Assembly (NCBI GenBank): GCA_047619485.1
Contig: JBLHKE010000505.1
Location: 1-5,867, forward strand
DNA: 5,867 bases
DNA from: JBLHKE01 sp047619485
GTDB taxonomy: Bacteria; Verrucomicrobiota; Verrucomicrobiia; Verrucomicrobiales; DEV007
Reading direction: 5' to 3'
In this document: in pieces, positions 1 through 5,867 of the stretch
Layout of the letters: each line of letters starts with the position of its first letter
Position numbering within the stretch: the first letter of the stretch is position 1
The notes under the pieces: model-generated
Database searches by the model: none
Seen by the model: only the letters and a program-made list of their open reading frames with translations
What the model was told of the DNA's origin: nothing
Position numbers and translations under genes: made by a program

Positions 1-18
1 AAGATCAGAAAATGACTG

Positions 19-64
19 TTATAACGAATTTTGATAGAAAAATAACCATTCTGACGAATTATAA
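19..64. repeat. TTATAA-bounded repeat, divergent short unit
   Basis: The unit starts with TTATAACGAA and ends with ACGAATTATAA followed by ACACA, which resembles the ends of the two better units at 79-129 and 181-231. The distance between its two TTATAA palindromes is 40 bases rather than 45, and the interior aligns poorly, so this is a degenerate or independent copy. Confidence 0.35.
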
Positions 65-78
65 ACACAAAATTAACC

Positions 79-129
79 TTATAACCAACTGATAACCAAC
101 GAGTTTCAATTTGACCCTAGTAATTATAA
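79..129. repeat. TTATAA-bounded degenerate repeat, unit A
   Basis: This 51-base unit begins TTATAACCAACTGATAACCA and ends AGTAATTATAA. Over the first 50 positions it matches unit B (181-231) without gaps at about 38 positions. The conserved parts are the first 30 bases and the last 10, and the 10 bases between them (109-118) are essentially unrelated. The start and end are imperfect inverted copies of each other (TTATAAC..AACT versus AGTAATTATAA), so a weak hairpin or a dyad binding site is possible. Its function is unknown. Confidence 0.6.
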
Positions 130-180
130 GTGTATACTGGTTTTAGTAATTATTATTAAATGACCTAATTACGAAAAACA

Positions 181-231
181 TTATAACTAATTAATAACCA
201 ACGAGTATTAATGGCATTTCAGTAATTATAA
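181..231. repeat. TTATAA-bounded degenerate repeat, unit B
   Basis: This unit begins TTATAACTAATTAATAACCA, shares the following ACGAGT with unit A, and ends AGTAATTATAA. Its two TTATAA palindromes are 45 bases apart, exactly as in unit A, and the units start 102 bases apart. The flanking AACACA after the end also occurs after the 19-64 unit. Confidence 0.6.
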
Positions 232-316
232 ACACACGCCCGCCTTAGTAAGCGACTCACGATGAACCGCTTCCGACAAATGCCTCTAAAAATCAGAGCA
301 CGTTAAGCCTAACCAG

Positions 317-352
317 CTGATAATCACAGGGTTTCAACCGATCATTAGTAAT
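317..352. repeat. Degenerate repeat, unit C (partial)
   Basis: Starting CTGATAATCA and ending AGTAAT, this stretch aligns without gaps to 89-124 of unit A at about 25 of 36 positions, with the same poorly conserved 10-base interior. It lacks the outer TTATAA palindromes, so it looks like a decayed copy. It sits directly in front of the candidate prepilin promoter. Confidence 0.45.
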
Positions 353-354
353 AC

Positions 355-382
355 TTGTCATAGTATATGGCGCAGGGCTAAT
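355..382 (+). promoter_or_regulatory. Possible sigma-70-type promoter of the prepilin gene
   Basis: TTGTCA at 355-360 (5 of 6 to TTGACA) is followed after 16 bases by GCTAAT at 377-382 (4 of 6 to TATAAT). Transcription would start near 389, giving a leader of about 20 bases before the ATG at 412. The AT-rich context makes chance matches easy; TATAAT also occurs at 408-413 but overlaps the start codon and cannot serve this gene from there. There is no clear Shine-Dalgarno sequence in front of the ATG. Confidence 0.25.
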
Positions 383-411
383 CACTAATAATCATAATTA
401 ATATCGATATA

Positions 412-2133
412 ATGAAAATCCATAATTTTAGAACCAACCAACAGGGTTTCACATTGGTAGAAATGCTATCGGTAGTGATCGCGATCTCAATTCTGGTAGG
501 TGTGATGTTCGTCACCATTATACAGACCTCCGGCAACGTCAGAAACGTGAAACTCAAAAATGACGTGAATGCACTCAATAAGACGGTTCAGGTCTACCTC
601 GCCAACGGCGGATCGATGGAAGGCATCGGGACGATCGGCGCTGTGCTATTCAAATTGAAGACGACGGCTGACGAAGATAGCGGGGCGAAGTTGGTCGGTC
701 TCAAAGATTCGATGCTCGATCCGCGATACGAGGCCGAGTTGATGAGTTTTTCTGAAGCTTCGAGTTCTAAGCCACGGGCATTGTGGAGTAGTGATCGTCA
801 GCGGTTCATCTACGCAAACTCTGGTGCTGGTGGAGCCAAGCGCTTCTTCATCGACGAGCATGCCTCGGTGAGCGACGCGCTGAAGGAAGCAAGAAAGACC
901 GCCTTGGACTATGGTACGCAGACCGGCTGGGTTTGGGACTACACAGATTCAAGTCTGCCGAGCAGTAATGGCGTTAAGGCTCATAGCGATCCTGGGATTC
1001 AGCTTACCGGAAACACAGCGCCTAGCGGATCCACAACTCTTACCCCGCCCACAGCAGCACGTCTTGCGCCTCCGACTTTTTCGATAGAGGCGGGCGTCTA
1101 CAACTACTTCGATTTCGATCTCGAGGTCGAGTTGGGCAACCCGAATCCGACTGGCGTTTCAAATCTCTACTACGCGCTAAACGATGGCCAGTGGAATGTC
1201 TACATGGGCAACCCCATCCTCGTGGCACCCGGGCAGACTCTTAATGCCTATGCGGTTTCGCTGGATCGCAACTCCTACGCGGACAGCGCCCACGTCTCTG
1301 CTCAATACACTTCGAGTTTCACGACCGCAAACGATGTCGGTGATGAGCCCCCCACCCCCAACCCCGACGGAGAGGTCGAAACCTCCTCCAGCTTCAGCAA
1401 TGCCGTCCAATTTACGGTCTTGGCTAGTACCGGAGTGACGTTCACCGACGCGGAGATCAAAGGGGCTGTCGAAGGGGCTGTGGGAATCACATCCGGCGGC
1501 GGTTTCACCATGACAGATTCCACTATCGAGGGGGAGCTCCACTCATACGGCTCAGCCGTGACTCTCACCAGATCATGGGTCGATGGCGATGTGACTGCTG
1601 ATGTCAATGGCCCATTCACCATGACAGATTCCAGTATCTCGGGAGTCGTTAGTGGCGATGATGTCGACACGGCCCCGAACGCTTATCAAACGTTCCTCGA
1701 CGGATACGATGCTATCGCGGCCGAGCCTGGGGAAATCGACCTCACTGGCCAGTCTCTCGCCGGAAAGTCTCTTCCGCCGGGCGTCTATTATTTCAATGCG
1801 GCGGTAGCCGAAACGGGCGGCTTACTCACTCTCGACGGAGATTGGAATGACAGCTGGCTTTTTAAAATTGGAACCGGCGGAACTGGTGCTCTGACCTTCA
1901 CCAACTTCAACGTGGTCATGGCAGACGGGGAAATATATGATGATCAAGTGATCTGGTGGACCGCGGAAGCCGCGACGCTCACGGATTCAACATTCATCGG
2001 AACTATTTATGCAGGCACATCCGCCACCGTCACTCGCGGATTTTTGAAGGGCAAGGTCTTTGGCAAATCAGCAGTGACCATTACTGGCCCCGTCAGGGCT
2101 CACGCATCAAAAATGAGGAGCGGTACGAATTAA
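412..2133 (+). CDS. Prepilin-type protein with C-terminal ice-binding-like (DUF3494) domain
   Basis: This 573-residue protein is probably a cell-envelope or pilus-associated surface protein. Residues 1-12 are a short basic leader ending in G12, followed by FTLVE with Glu at mature position 5 and a hydrophobic helix (13-36). This is the class III signal cut and N-methylated by prepilin peptidase in type IV pili and type II secretion pseudopili. Residues 37-195 contain a conserved-looking NDVNALNKTVQVYLANGG stretch (50-67) and a WVWDY motif (173-177), resembling prepilin families seen in Verrucomicrobiota. A Thr/Pro linker leads to a beta-sandwich at 218-303 resembling chitobiase C-terminal/FN3-associated domains, then an acidic Pro-rich linker (about 304-327). 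Residues 328-561 match the DUF3494 ice-binding-like solenoid: a LAGKSLPPGVYYF core (449-461), WLFKIG (482-487), VIWW (513-516), and repeated TDSTFIGTIYAG-like turns. The start ATG is supported by the leader; no ribosome binding site is obvious. DUF3494 does not prove ice binding: many members have unknown ligands or may act in adhesion. Confidence 0.88.
   Translation: MKIHNFRTNQQGFTLVEMLSVVIAISILVGVMFVTIIQTSGNVRNVKLKNDVNALNKTVQVYLANGGSMEGIGTIGAVLFKLKTTADEDSGAKLVGLKDSMLDPRYEAELMSFSEASSSKPRALWSSDRQRFIYANSGAGGAKRFFIDEHASVSDALKEARKTALDYGTQTGWVWDYTDSSLPSSNGVKAHSDPGIQLTGNTAPSGSTTLTPPTAARLAPPTFSIEAGVYNYFDFDLEVELGNPNPTGVSNLYYALNDGQWNVYMGNPILVAPGQTLNAYAVSLDRNSYADSAHVSAQYTSSFTTANDVGDEPPTPNPDGEVETSSSFSNAVQFTVLASTGVTFTDAEIKGAVEGAVGITSGGGFTMTDSTIEGELHSYGSAVTLTRSWVDGDVTADVNGPFTMTDSSISGVVSGDDVDTAPNAYQTFLDGYDAIAAEPGEIDLTGQSLAGKSLPPGVYYFNAAVAETGGLLTLDGDWNDSWLFKIGTGGTGALTFTNFNVVMADGEIYDDQVIWWTAEAATLTDSTFIGTIYAGTSATVTRGFLKGKVFGKSAVTITGPVRAHASKMRSGTN
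1504..1633 (+). repeat. Duplicated solenoid-turn sequence within the ice-binding-like domain
   Basis: The 19-base string at 1504-1522 recurs exactly at 1615-1633, and the match continues for five more bases with one mismatch (23 of 24). The copies are 111 bases (37 residues) apart and encode FTMTDSTI (365-372) and FTMTDSSI (402-409). Such high identity at DNA level suggests a recent duplication or gene conversion of a beta-solenoid segment rather than old structural periodicity alone. Confidence 0.7.
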
Positions 2134-2341
2134 GGAGCAGACCTAGCCCCTTTTCTTTCTCCCCCTCTCTGATCGCATCAACGGCTCCCTCAAGCGCCCC
2201 AAGCAAAAAGCAAATTCCGAGCAATCCATGACCTCGTCCTGGCGTGGATGGCTCACGCGGCGAGCGCGTCTCTCCCTGCTCGCTCACAGGTCGGACGCCC
2301 AACCAGGGCGGTAGCCGTGGAGGGGCCGGCGGAGGGACTAG
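2134..2341. other. Intergenic region without recognised gene
   Basis: After the prepilin stop there is an uninterrupted 24-base pyrimidine run (2147-2170) but no hairpin followed by a T-tract, so no intrinsic terminator can be called. The remaining sequence has open frames on both strands, but none gives a recognisable protein. It may include decayed 5' sequence of the IS66 element that becomes recognisable further on. Confidence 0.4.
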
Positions 2342-2760
2342 TTGCCGAAGTTTTCGAGGCGATCGCGGGCCAAGTGCATCTTCAGGGCAGAGGTGGCGCT
2401 GCCGTTAATACCGAAGCACCGACCCGACTACCGACAAGCGCAGTTCAACCACCAACGCTTCGGCATCGACCTCGACACCAACACGATGGGCGACGCCGCC
2501 GCGAAGATCAGCGAACCGTGCGCTGGATCCTGAAAATCATCCGGCAGCTCTACGCGATCGAGGATCAGTTGCGGCGAAACAACGCATCCCCAGCCGAGCG
2601 AGAACGGGTGCGGCAAAACAACAGCCGCCGCCGCATAGAATTCCTCCGAAGAGCCATCGACCACCTGCTGACCAAGAACTGGGCGAGGGCAAACCGGAAA
2701 GTGCATCCCTACAGCGAGCCGAAACGGGCCACAAGCGCGAACGCCGCGCTGCCGCCTGAT
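2342..2760 (+). pseudogene. IS66-family transposase remnant (frameshifted, internally deleted)
   Basis: Two pieces of an IS66-type transposase (TnpC) are readable in different frames. In the frame of 2342, bases about 2400-2517 encode a stretch with DYRQAQFNHQRFGIDLDTNT followed by MGD, which corresponds to the conserved DHLPLYRQ..I..R.G..L.RSTL.DW segment before the catalytic domain. From about 2515 the frame changes by one and reads RWILKIIRQLYAIEDQLRRN and then SPAERERVRQNNSRRRIEFL, matching the helical region after the DDE core (typically LYAIE..LR....SP..R...R...S.P). The roughly 100-150 residues expected between them, including most of the DDE catalytic core, are missing, so the element cannot be active. 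After about 2690 the reading frame no longer resembles the family. The family assignment rests on remembered family motifs, not on a search. Confidence 0.75.
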
Positions 2761-2796
2761 CAAAAAAACACATCGTCAAAAAAACGACGGCGGCAG
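2749..2796. other. Stem-loop near the IS66 right end
   Basis: CTGCCGCC at 2749-2756 is the exact reverse complement of GGCGGCAG at 2789-2796. The 32-base loop contains two copies of TCAAAAAAAC (2760-2769 and 2776-2785) and a small inner CGTC/GACG pairing. It lies just inside the putative IS66 right terminal repeat. It lacks a trailing T-run on the plus strand, so it is not a standard terminator for rightward transcription. Confidence 0.45.
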
Positions 2797-2808
2797 TCGG
2801 GCGCTTAC
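2790..2808. repeat. Putative IS66-family right terminal inverted repeat
   Basis: The sequence ends GGGCGCTTAC at 2808; read from the other strand it starts GTAAGCGCCC. IS66-family elements characteristically begin with GTAAGCG-like ends, and this one lies shortly after the transposase remnant in the correct orientation for the right end. A matching left end next to the remnant was not found, and no target duplication could be recognised, in keeping with a decayed element. Confidence 0.45.
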
Positions 2809-2979
2809 GAACTATCGCCCAAAAACACTCATCACCAACTAGTTACGTCCGCCCCCCCCCCATCATGGGCGGGAATCGATCGCAGTATCGACGGAGGAAA
2901 TCCCAATAGATGCGTAGTTGCATCGCCGCGCCGTGAGATGATAGGAGTTAATTGATAGGATCGGTTTTGGCGGGATTAT
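2809..2979. promoter_or_regulatory. Region upstream of the cas operon
   Basis: These 171 bases between the putative IS66 end and cas3 should hold the cas operon promoter, unless transcription comes from the element or further upstream. No convincing -35/-10 pair is seen; TTGCAT at 2918-2923 has only a poor -10 partner. A GC-rich stem can form between CCGCCC (2849-2854) and GGGCGG (2867-2872), with ten consecutive C at 2852-2861. Stops in all relevant frames (for example TGA at 2953 and TAG at 2956 in the cas3 frame) fix the cas3 start downstream of this region. Confidence 0.3.
2849..2872. other. GC-rich hairpin with C10 tract
   Basis: CCGCCC (2849-2854) pairs exactly with GGGCGG (2867-2872); the loop contains most of a run of ten C (2852-2861). 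It is not followed by a T-run. It lies about 110 bases before cas3, so it could affect the operon leader, but its role is unknown. The homopolymer may also be a place of replication slippage or sequencing error. Confidence 0.35.
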
Positions 2980-5589
2980 ATGGATCTGGTTGGACGCGGC
3001 TCGAAAACATCGGAGATCTTGAACTACCCACATTTTTTTCAGAGAGCTACCGGCTACGAGTCTCCTCACGACTATCAAGCGAGGCTGGCTGGCGATCCTG
3101 TTAGTGGTCATCCATGCGAATCCCGGCTTATCCACATCCCCACGGGGATGGGAAAAACCGCAGGAACGCTCTTGGCGTGGCTGTGGAACCGGCACCACCT
3201 CGGACGTGATGATTGGCCTCGACGCATTGTCTACTGCCTCCCAATGAGAACCTTGGTCGAACAGGCCCAGGCTGATATCCTTCACTGGCTACGCGAACTT
3301 GGGCTCGACAAGAAAGTCCGTCTACAGCTTCTGCTCGGCGGTGCGGATTCTAGCGATTGGCACAACCACCCGGAAGCTGATACCGTCTTAATCGGAACCC
3401 AGGACATGCTACTATCCCGTGCCCTCCACCGGGGATACGGAACCAGTCGGGCGAGATGGCCTGTCGAGTTTGGACTATTCCATACTGACTGTCTGTGGGT
3501 GCTTGATGAAGTCCAACTGATGGATGTCGGTCTAGCCACCGCGACACAGCTTCAGGTATTTAGAGATCAGCTCCACGTCGAAGGCAGCTTCACTTGGTGG
3601 ATGAGTGCGACGCTCCGAATGGATTGGCTGACCTCAGCTTACACTGGCGAAATGGTGGAAGGACTCGCGAAGAAGATTCTCATCCCCTCTCCGGTAGATA
3701 AAGCCGGGGAGCTTTGGAAAATCAGCAAAGCTTGCGAACTGATACGTATCCCCCACGACAAAGATCAGGAATTCAGTGAGTGGGCAGCTAGAATTTGGGA
3801 TCTTCACGGAGAATGCGAGGCTGGTGAACACGGCAGAATTTCCCTCGTCGTGGTCAATACGGTTGACACTGCTGTCGAGCTCTACAGGCTCGTCAAAAAG
3901 CTGGCCGCGACGAATGATGCCAGCCCCGAGATCCGCCTAGCCCACAGCCGCTTCCGAGGCGCTGAACAGCAAGCTTGGGTGGAGGACTACATGGGTCGAG
4001 ACAAGTGCAACGAATCAGCCAACCGGATCATCATCAGCACCCAGATTATCGAGGCGGGTGTAGATATTTCCGCCGGTGTCCTAGTCACTGAACTCGCGCC
4101 CTGGCCATCACTGGTTCAACGCTTCGGTCGCGCCGCACGATACGGAGGCTCCGCACAGATCGTCATCATAGACCGTGGCGCATCGGACGACCGATCCGCA
4201 CTCCCGTATGCGCTGACCGCCCTACAGAGTGCCAGAGAGGGGCTGGGCACGCTTGAAGATGCGTCACTCAGCTGCCTGACCCGGCACCACGAACGACTAG
4301 AGGTCGAGAATCCCGACCTGCTCGCAGCCCTCTACCCAAACGATCCTGACCAGATCCTGAGTTTCGACAACCTTACGGATCTCTTCGACACGACGCCTGA
4401 CCTCGATGGTGCGAACATCGACATCAGCCCGTTCATTCAGTCCGGTGAGGAACGCGATGTGAGTATCTATTGGCGACCCATCGATGGGGAGCCCTGCAGC
4501 CTACCCGATCCAACCCGTGATGAACTCTGTTGCGTCACTTTCCTCAAGATCCGAGAATGGATTGGTAAGGGGAAGGTCGAGGGCTGGATCTGGGATTACG
4601 CGCTGGATCGCTGGATCGCAGCCAAGCCCGCGGGCATTTACCCTGGCCAGAGGATCCTCATGTCCTTTGCCAGCGGTGGTTATAGCGCCGAATTCGGGTG
4701 GACCGGGAGAGCCACCGACAAGCCCCCTCTGATTGAGCCTGTCGAAATCAGCCCCGATCCTGACCGGTCGTCATCGTCGGACCTGCGGAGTATCTCCGGC
4801 TACAAGACCATCGCCACACATAGCTGGGAGGTTCTTGAGAAGTTGCGGCAGATCGCAGCGGCGGTCAACTTGGAGGGGAACACAGAGGACCTTCTCTGTC
4901 TCGTCGCGATGCTCCACGATTGGGGAAAAGCCCATCCGGTGTTCCAGGAAAAAATCAAACTCGAAAAGTGCGGTGCGGCAGTCTGGGATCTGGCTAAGGC
5001 ACCGGGTGACCGCTGGGAGAAAGGTAAACCGATACGCCACGAACTCGCATCCGCCCTCGCCATTGTGGAACTCCTCAGGCTGAGGGATCCCGGACACCCA
5101 GCACTAGACGATGATGGTATCACGGGAAGGCAAAAAGACGGGATTGTTTCGCAAATCGCCCCGGGTCATCCCATCGCTGAAGCAGTCGTTTCACTGTCGG
5201 CAGCAGAGTTCGATCTTCTAATTTTCTTAGTCGCTTCGCATCATGGGAAGGTGAGGGCCACGTTGAGTTCTACCCCCCAAGATGAGGAATTCGCCACTGG
5301 CGGCGAGATACCGATTCGAGGCGTCTACGATGGCGATGTGATTCCCCCCGTCTGTCTAACCAGTCCCACAGGTGATCGGATCGAGATGCCCGAAATAACA
5401 TTGCGCCTCGACCTTGCCGAAGTCGGCCTCTCGAACCGCTACGGTCGCAGCTGGACCGAACGGATCAACCAGCGGCTCGCCGATCGAGAACACGGTGGGA
5501 TCTTCCGAATCGCTTACCTGGATTCGATTGTTAGAGCAGCCGATTGCCGCGCATCGGCGCTGACCACACCAGACCCTAACTTTAGCTAA
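2980..5589 (+). CDS. cas3: CRISPR-associated helicase/nuclease Cas3, subtype I-G (helicase-HD order)
   Basis: This 869-residue protein is the effector nuclease of a type I CRISPR system. After Cascade binds its target, Cas3 unwinds and cuts the DNA with its ATP-driven helicase and metal-dependent HD nuclease. The helicase comes first: Walker A PTGMGKT (54-60, K59), motif Ia LPMRTLVEQ (87-95), GTQDML (139-144), Walker B DEVQ (176-179, replacing DEAD/DEVH), SAT (209-211), STQIIEAGVDIS (353-364) and motif VI QRFGRAAR (380-387). A linker with PGQRIL and GGYSAEFGW (555-574) follows. The HD domain is C-terminal: H614, H646-D647 (LHDWGK), H687, H754-H755 (SHHGK) and D855, so all expected metal ligands appear present. 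Helicase-then-HD is the reverse of most Cas3 proteins and is known for subtype I-G. The ATG at 2980 is the first start after in-frame stops at 2953-2958. GGCGGG at 2968-2973 is at best a weak ribosome binding site. The gene appears intact, and csx17 follows after two bases. Confidence 0.96.
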   Translation: MDLVGRGSKTSEILNYPHFFQRATGYESPHDYQARLAGDPVSGHPCESRLIHIPTGMGKTAGTLLAWLWNRHHLGRDDWPRRIVYCLPMRTLVEQAQADILHWLRELGLDKKVRLQLLLGGADSSDWHNHPEADTVLIGTQDMLLSRALHRGYGTSRARWPVEFGLFHTDCLWVLDEVQLMDVGLATATQLQVFRDQLHVEGSFTWWMSATLRMDWLTSAYTGEMVEGLAKKILIPSPVDKAGELWKISKACELIRIPHDKDQEFSEWAARIWDLHGECEAGEHGRISLVVVNTVDTAVELYRLVKKLAATNDASPEIRLAHSRFRGAEQQAWVEDYMGRDKCNESANRIIISTQIIEAGVDISAGVLVTELAPWPSLVQRFGRAARYGGSAQIVIIDRGASDDRSALPYALTALQSAREGLGTLEDASLSCLTRHHERLEVENPDLLAALYPNDPDQILSFDNLTDLFDTTPDLDGANIDISPFIQSGEERDVSIYWRPIDGEPCSLPDPTRDELCCVTFLKIREWIGKGKVEGWIWDYALDRWIAAKPAGIYPGQRILMSFASGGYSAEFGWTGRATDKPPLIEPVEISPDPDRSSSSDLRSISGYKTIATHSWEVLEKLRQIAAAVNLEGNTEDLLCLVAMLHDWGKAHPVFQEKIKLEKCGAAVWDLAKAPGDRWEKGKPIRHELASALAIVELLRLRDPGHPALDDDGITGRQKDGIVSQIAPGHPIAEAVVSLSAAEFDLLIFLVASHHGKVRATLSSTPQDEEFATGGEIPIRGVYDGDVIPPVCLTSPTGDRIEMPEITLRLDLAEVGLSNRYGRSWTERINQRLADREHGGIFRIAYLDSIVRAADCRASALTTPDPNFS

Positions 5590-5591
5590 AA

Positions 5592-5867
5592 ATGAAACGC
5601 CACCCCCTAGGCGGATGCTCACCCGCCCCGCTCGCAAGCTACCTCAAGGCGCTCGGCATCCTGCGGATCGTGTCCGAGTTGCTCGACCCCAAGGCTAGAG
5701 GTTGGTGGGATGGTGACCGGTTCAACTTGGCCAGCAATAAAGGCATCGACGAGATCGAACAGTTCTTTTTGTCGGCCTACTCTCCATCGCCTTTCATGTC
5801 TCCATGGAACAGAGGAAGTGGTTTCTTTCCTAAGCCATCAGCCCAGAAAGCTCTCGTCGCTCTAGAA
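5592..5867 (+). CDS. csx17: Csx17 / Cas8g, subtype I-G Cascade large subunit (N-terminal part only)
   Basis: An open frame starts at ATG 5592 and remains open for 92 codons to the last base of the window. The first residues, with LGGCSPAPLASYLKALGILR (6-25), then DPKARGWWDGDRF (33-45), FFLSAYSP and the PWNRGSGFFPK motif, match the conserved N-terminus of Csx17, the signature large (Cas8-like) subunit of subtype I-G. In this role it would help Cascade recognise the target and recruit Cas3. An in-frame TAG at 5583-5585, inside the end of cas3, makes 5592 the first possible start. Only two bases separate it from the cas3 stop and there is no Shine-Dalgarno sequence, so translation is probably coupled to cas3. 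The protein is truncated by the window edge, not by mutation; family members are several hundred residues long. Confidence 0.92.
   Translation, partial: MKRHPLGGCSPAPLASYLKALGILRIVSELLDPKARGWWDGDRFNLASNKGIDEIEQFFLSAYSPSPFMSPWNRGSGFFPKPSAQKALVALE

Larger units (their letters stand above)
1..411. other. AT-rich non-coding region upstream of the prepilin gene
   Basis: No credible coding frame lies here; the one short minus-strand frame that touches it mostly overlaps the start of the prepilin gene. The stretch is far richer in A and T than the genes that follow and contains at least three related repeat units (listed separately), six copies of the palindrome TTATAA (at 19, 59, 79, 124, 181 and 226) and extra copies of the half-motif AGTAATTAT (for example at 145-153). 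The region between about 232 and 316 is less AT-rich and shows no recognised feature. No tRNA or CRISPR repeat was recognised. The sharp composition change suggests either a regulatory/repeat island or acquired DNA. Confidence 0.6.

Noticed and set aside
248..254. GTAAGCG upstream of the prepilin gene, which could pair with the IS66-like end at 2801-2808 as a left terminal repeat.
   Set aside because: Only eight bases agree before the sequences diverge, the 8-base flanks (240-247 and 2809-2816) do not match, and the element would have to enclose the unrelated prepilin gene.
1..411. A CRISPR array formed by the AT-rich repeats.
   Set aside because: Copies are too divergent and irregularly spaced (60, 102 and 126 bases), and the variable part lies inside the unit rather than between identical repeats.
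1177..1670. Long minus-strand open frames opposite the prepilin gene.
   Set aside because: They lie opposite a well supported gene, show no family motif, and are explained by the codon bias of the plus-strand gene.
2257..2400. A minus-strand protein remnant in the region before the IS66 fragment.
   Set aside because: A short stretch translates without stops but ends quickly and cannot be assigned to any family with confidence.
2248..2955. A 235-codon open frame read as one intact protein.
   Set aside because: Only about 2515-2690 resembles a protein family (IS66), and the upstream IS66 part lies in another frame; the rest is low-complexity Arg/Ala/Pro-rich translation typical of GC-rich non-coding DNA.
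2910..2955. Two tiny frames (ATG at 2910 with eight codons, ATG at 2938 with five codons) as possible leader peptides for cas3.
   Set aside because: They are too short to distinguish from chance, and no attenuator structure or well placed ribosome binding site accompanies them.
4733..5123. Open frames of over 100 codons on both strands inside cas3.
   Set aside because: They overlap the HD domain, whose residues are conserved in the cas3 frame, and have no recognisable domains.

Overview
The window looks like chromosomal DNA of a free-living bacterium, most likely a member of Verrucomicrobiota (Opitutia/Puniceicoccales-like). The taxonomic hint is the first gene, a prepilin-type protein whose N-terminal half has the layout of prepilin families that are often expanded in that phylum. 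This is an inference from family resemblance, not a proof. Coding regions are moderately GC-rich with long open frames, whereas the first 411 bases are strikingly AT-rich.

Layout. (1) Bases 1-411 are non-coding, AT-rich and contain degenerate repeats whose units are bounded by the palindrome TTATAA. (2) Bases 412-2133 encode a 573-residue prepilin-like protein. It has a class III (type IV pilin/pseudopilin) leader, a family-specific middle region, a chitobiase/FN3-associated type beta-sandwich, and a C-terminal ice-binding-like (DUF3494) beta-solenoid. (3) Bases 2134-2979 carry no intact gene. They hold a decayed piece of an IS66-family transposase (about 2342-2760), a plausible IS66 right terminal repeat ending at 2808, two stem-loop candidates and a C10 tract. 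(4) Bases 2980-5589 encode a complete Cas3 helicase-nuclease with helicase first and HD domain last, the order used by subtype I-G (formerly I-U). (5) Bases 5592-5867 are the first 92 codons of csx17 (cas8g, the I-G large subunit), which runs off the window.

How it fits together. cas3 and csx17 are separated by two bases and form the start of a subtype I-G CRISPR-Cas operon. The usual I-G partners (cas7/csb1, the cas5-cas6 fusion csb2, cas4-cas1 fusion, cas2, and the array) would be expected downstream, outside the window. No CRISPR array is visible here. The prepilin gene has no evident functional link to the CRISPR operon; the IS66 remnant between them marks a recombination junction. The most noteworthy items are the prepilin-to-ice-binding-domain architecture, the TTATAA-bounded repeats in front of it, and the IS66 end lying directly upstream of the cas operon. 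I do not see convincing evidence of a wholly new system in this window.
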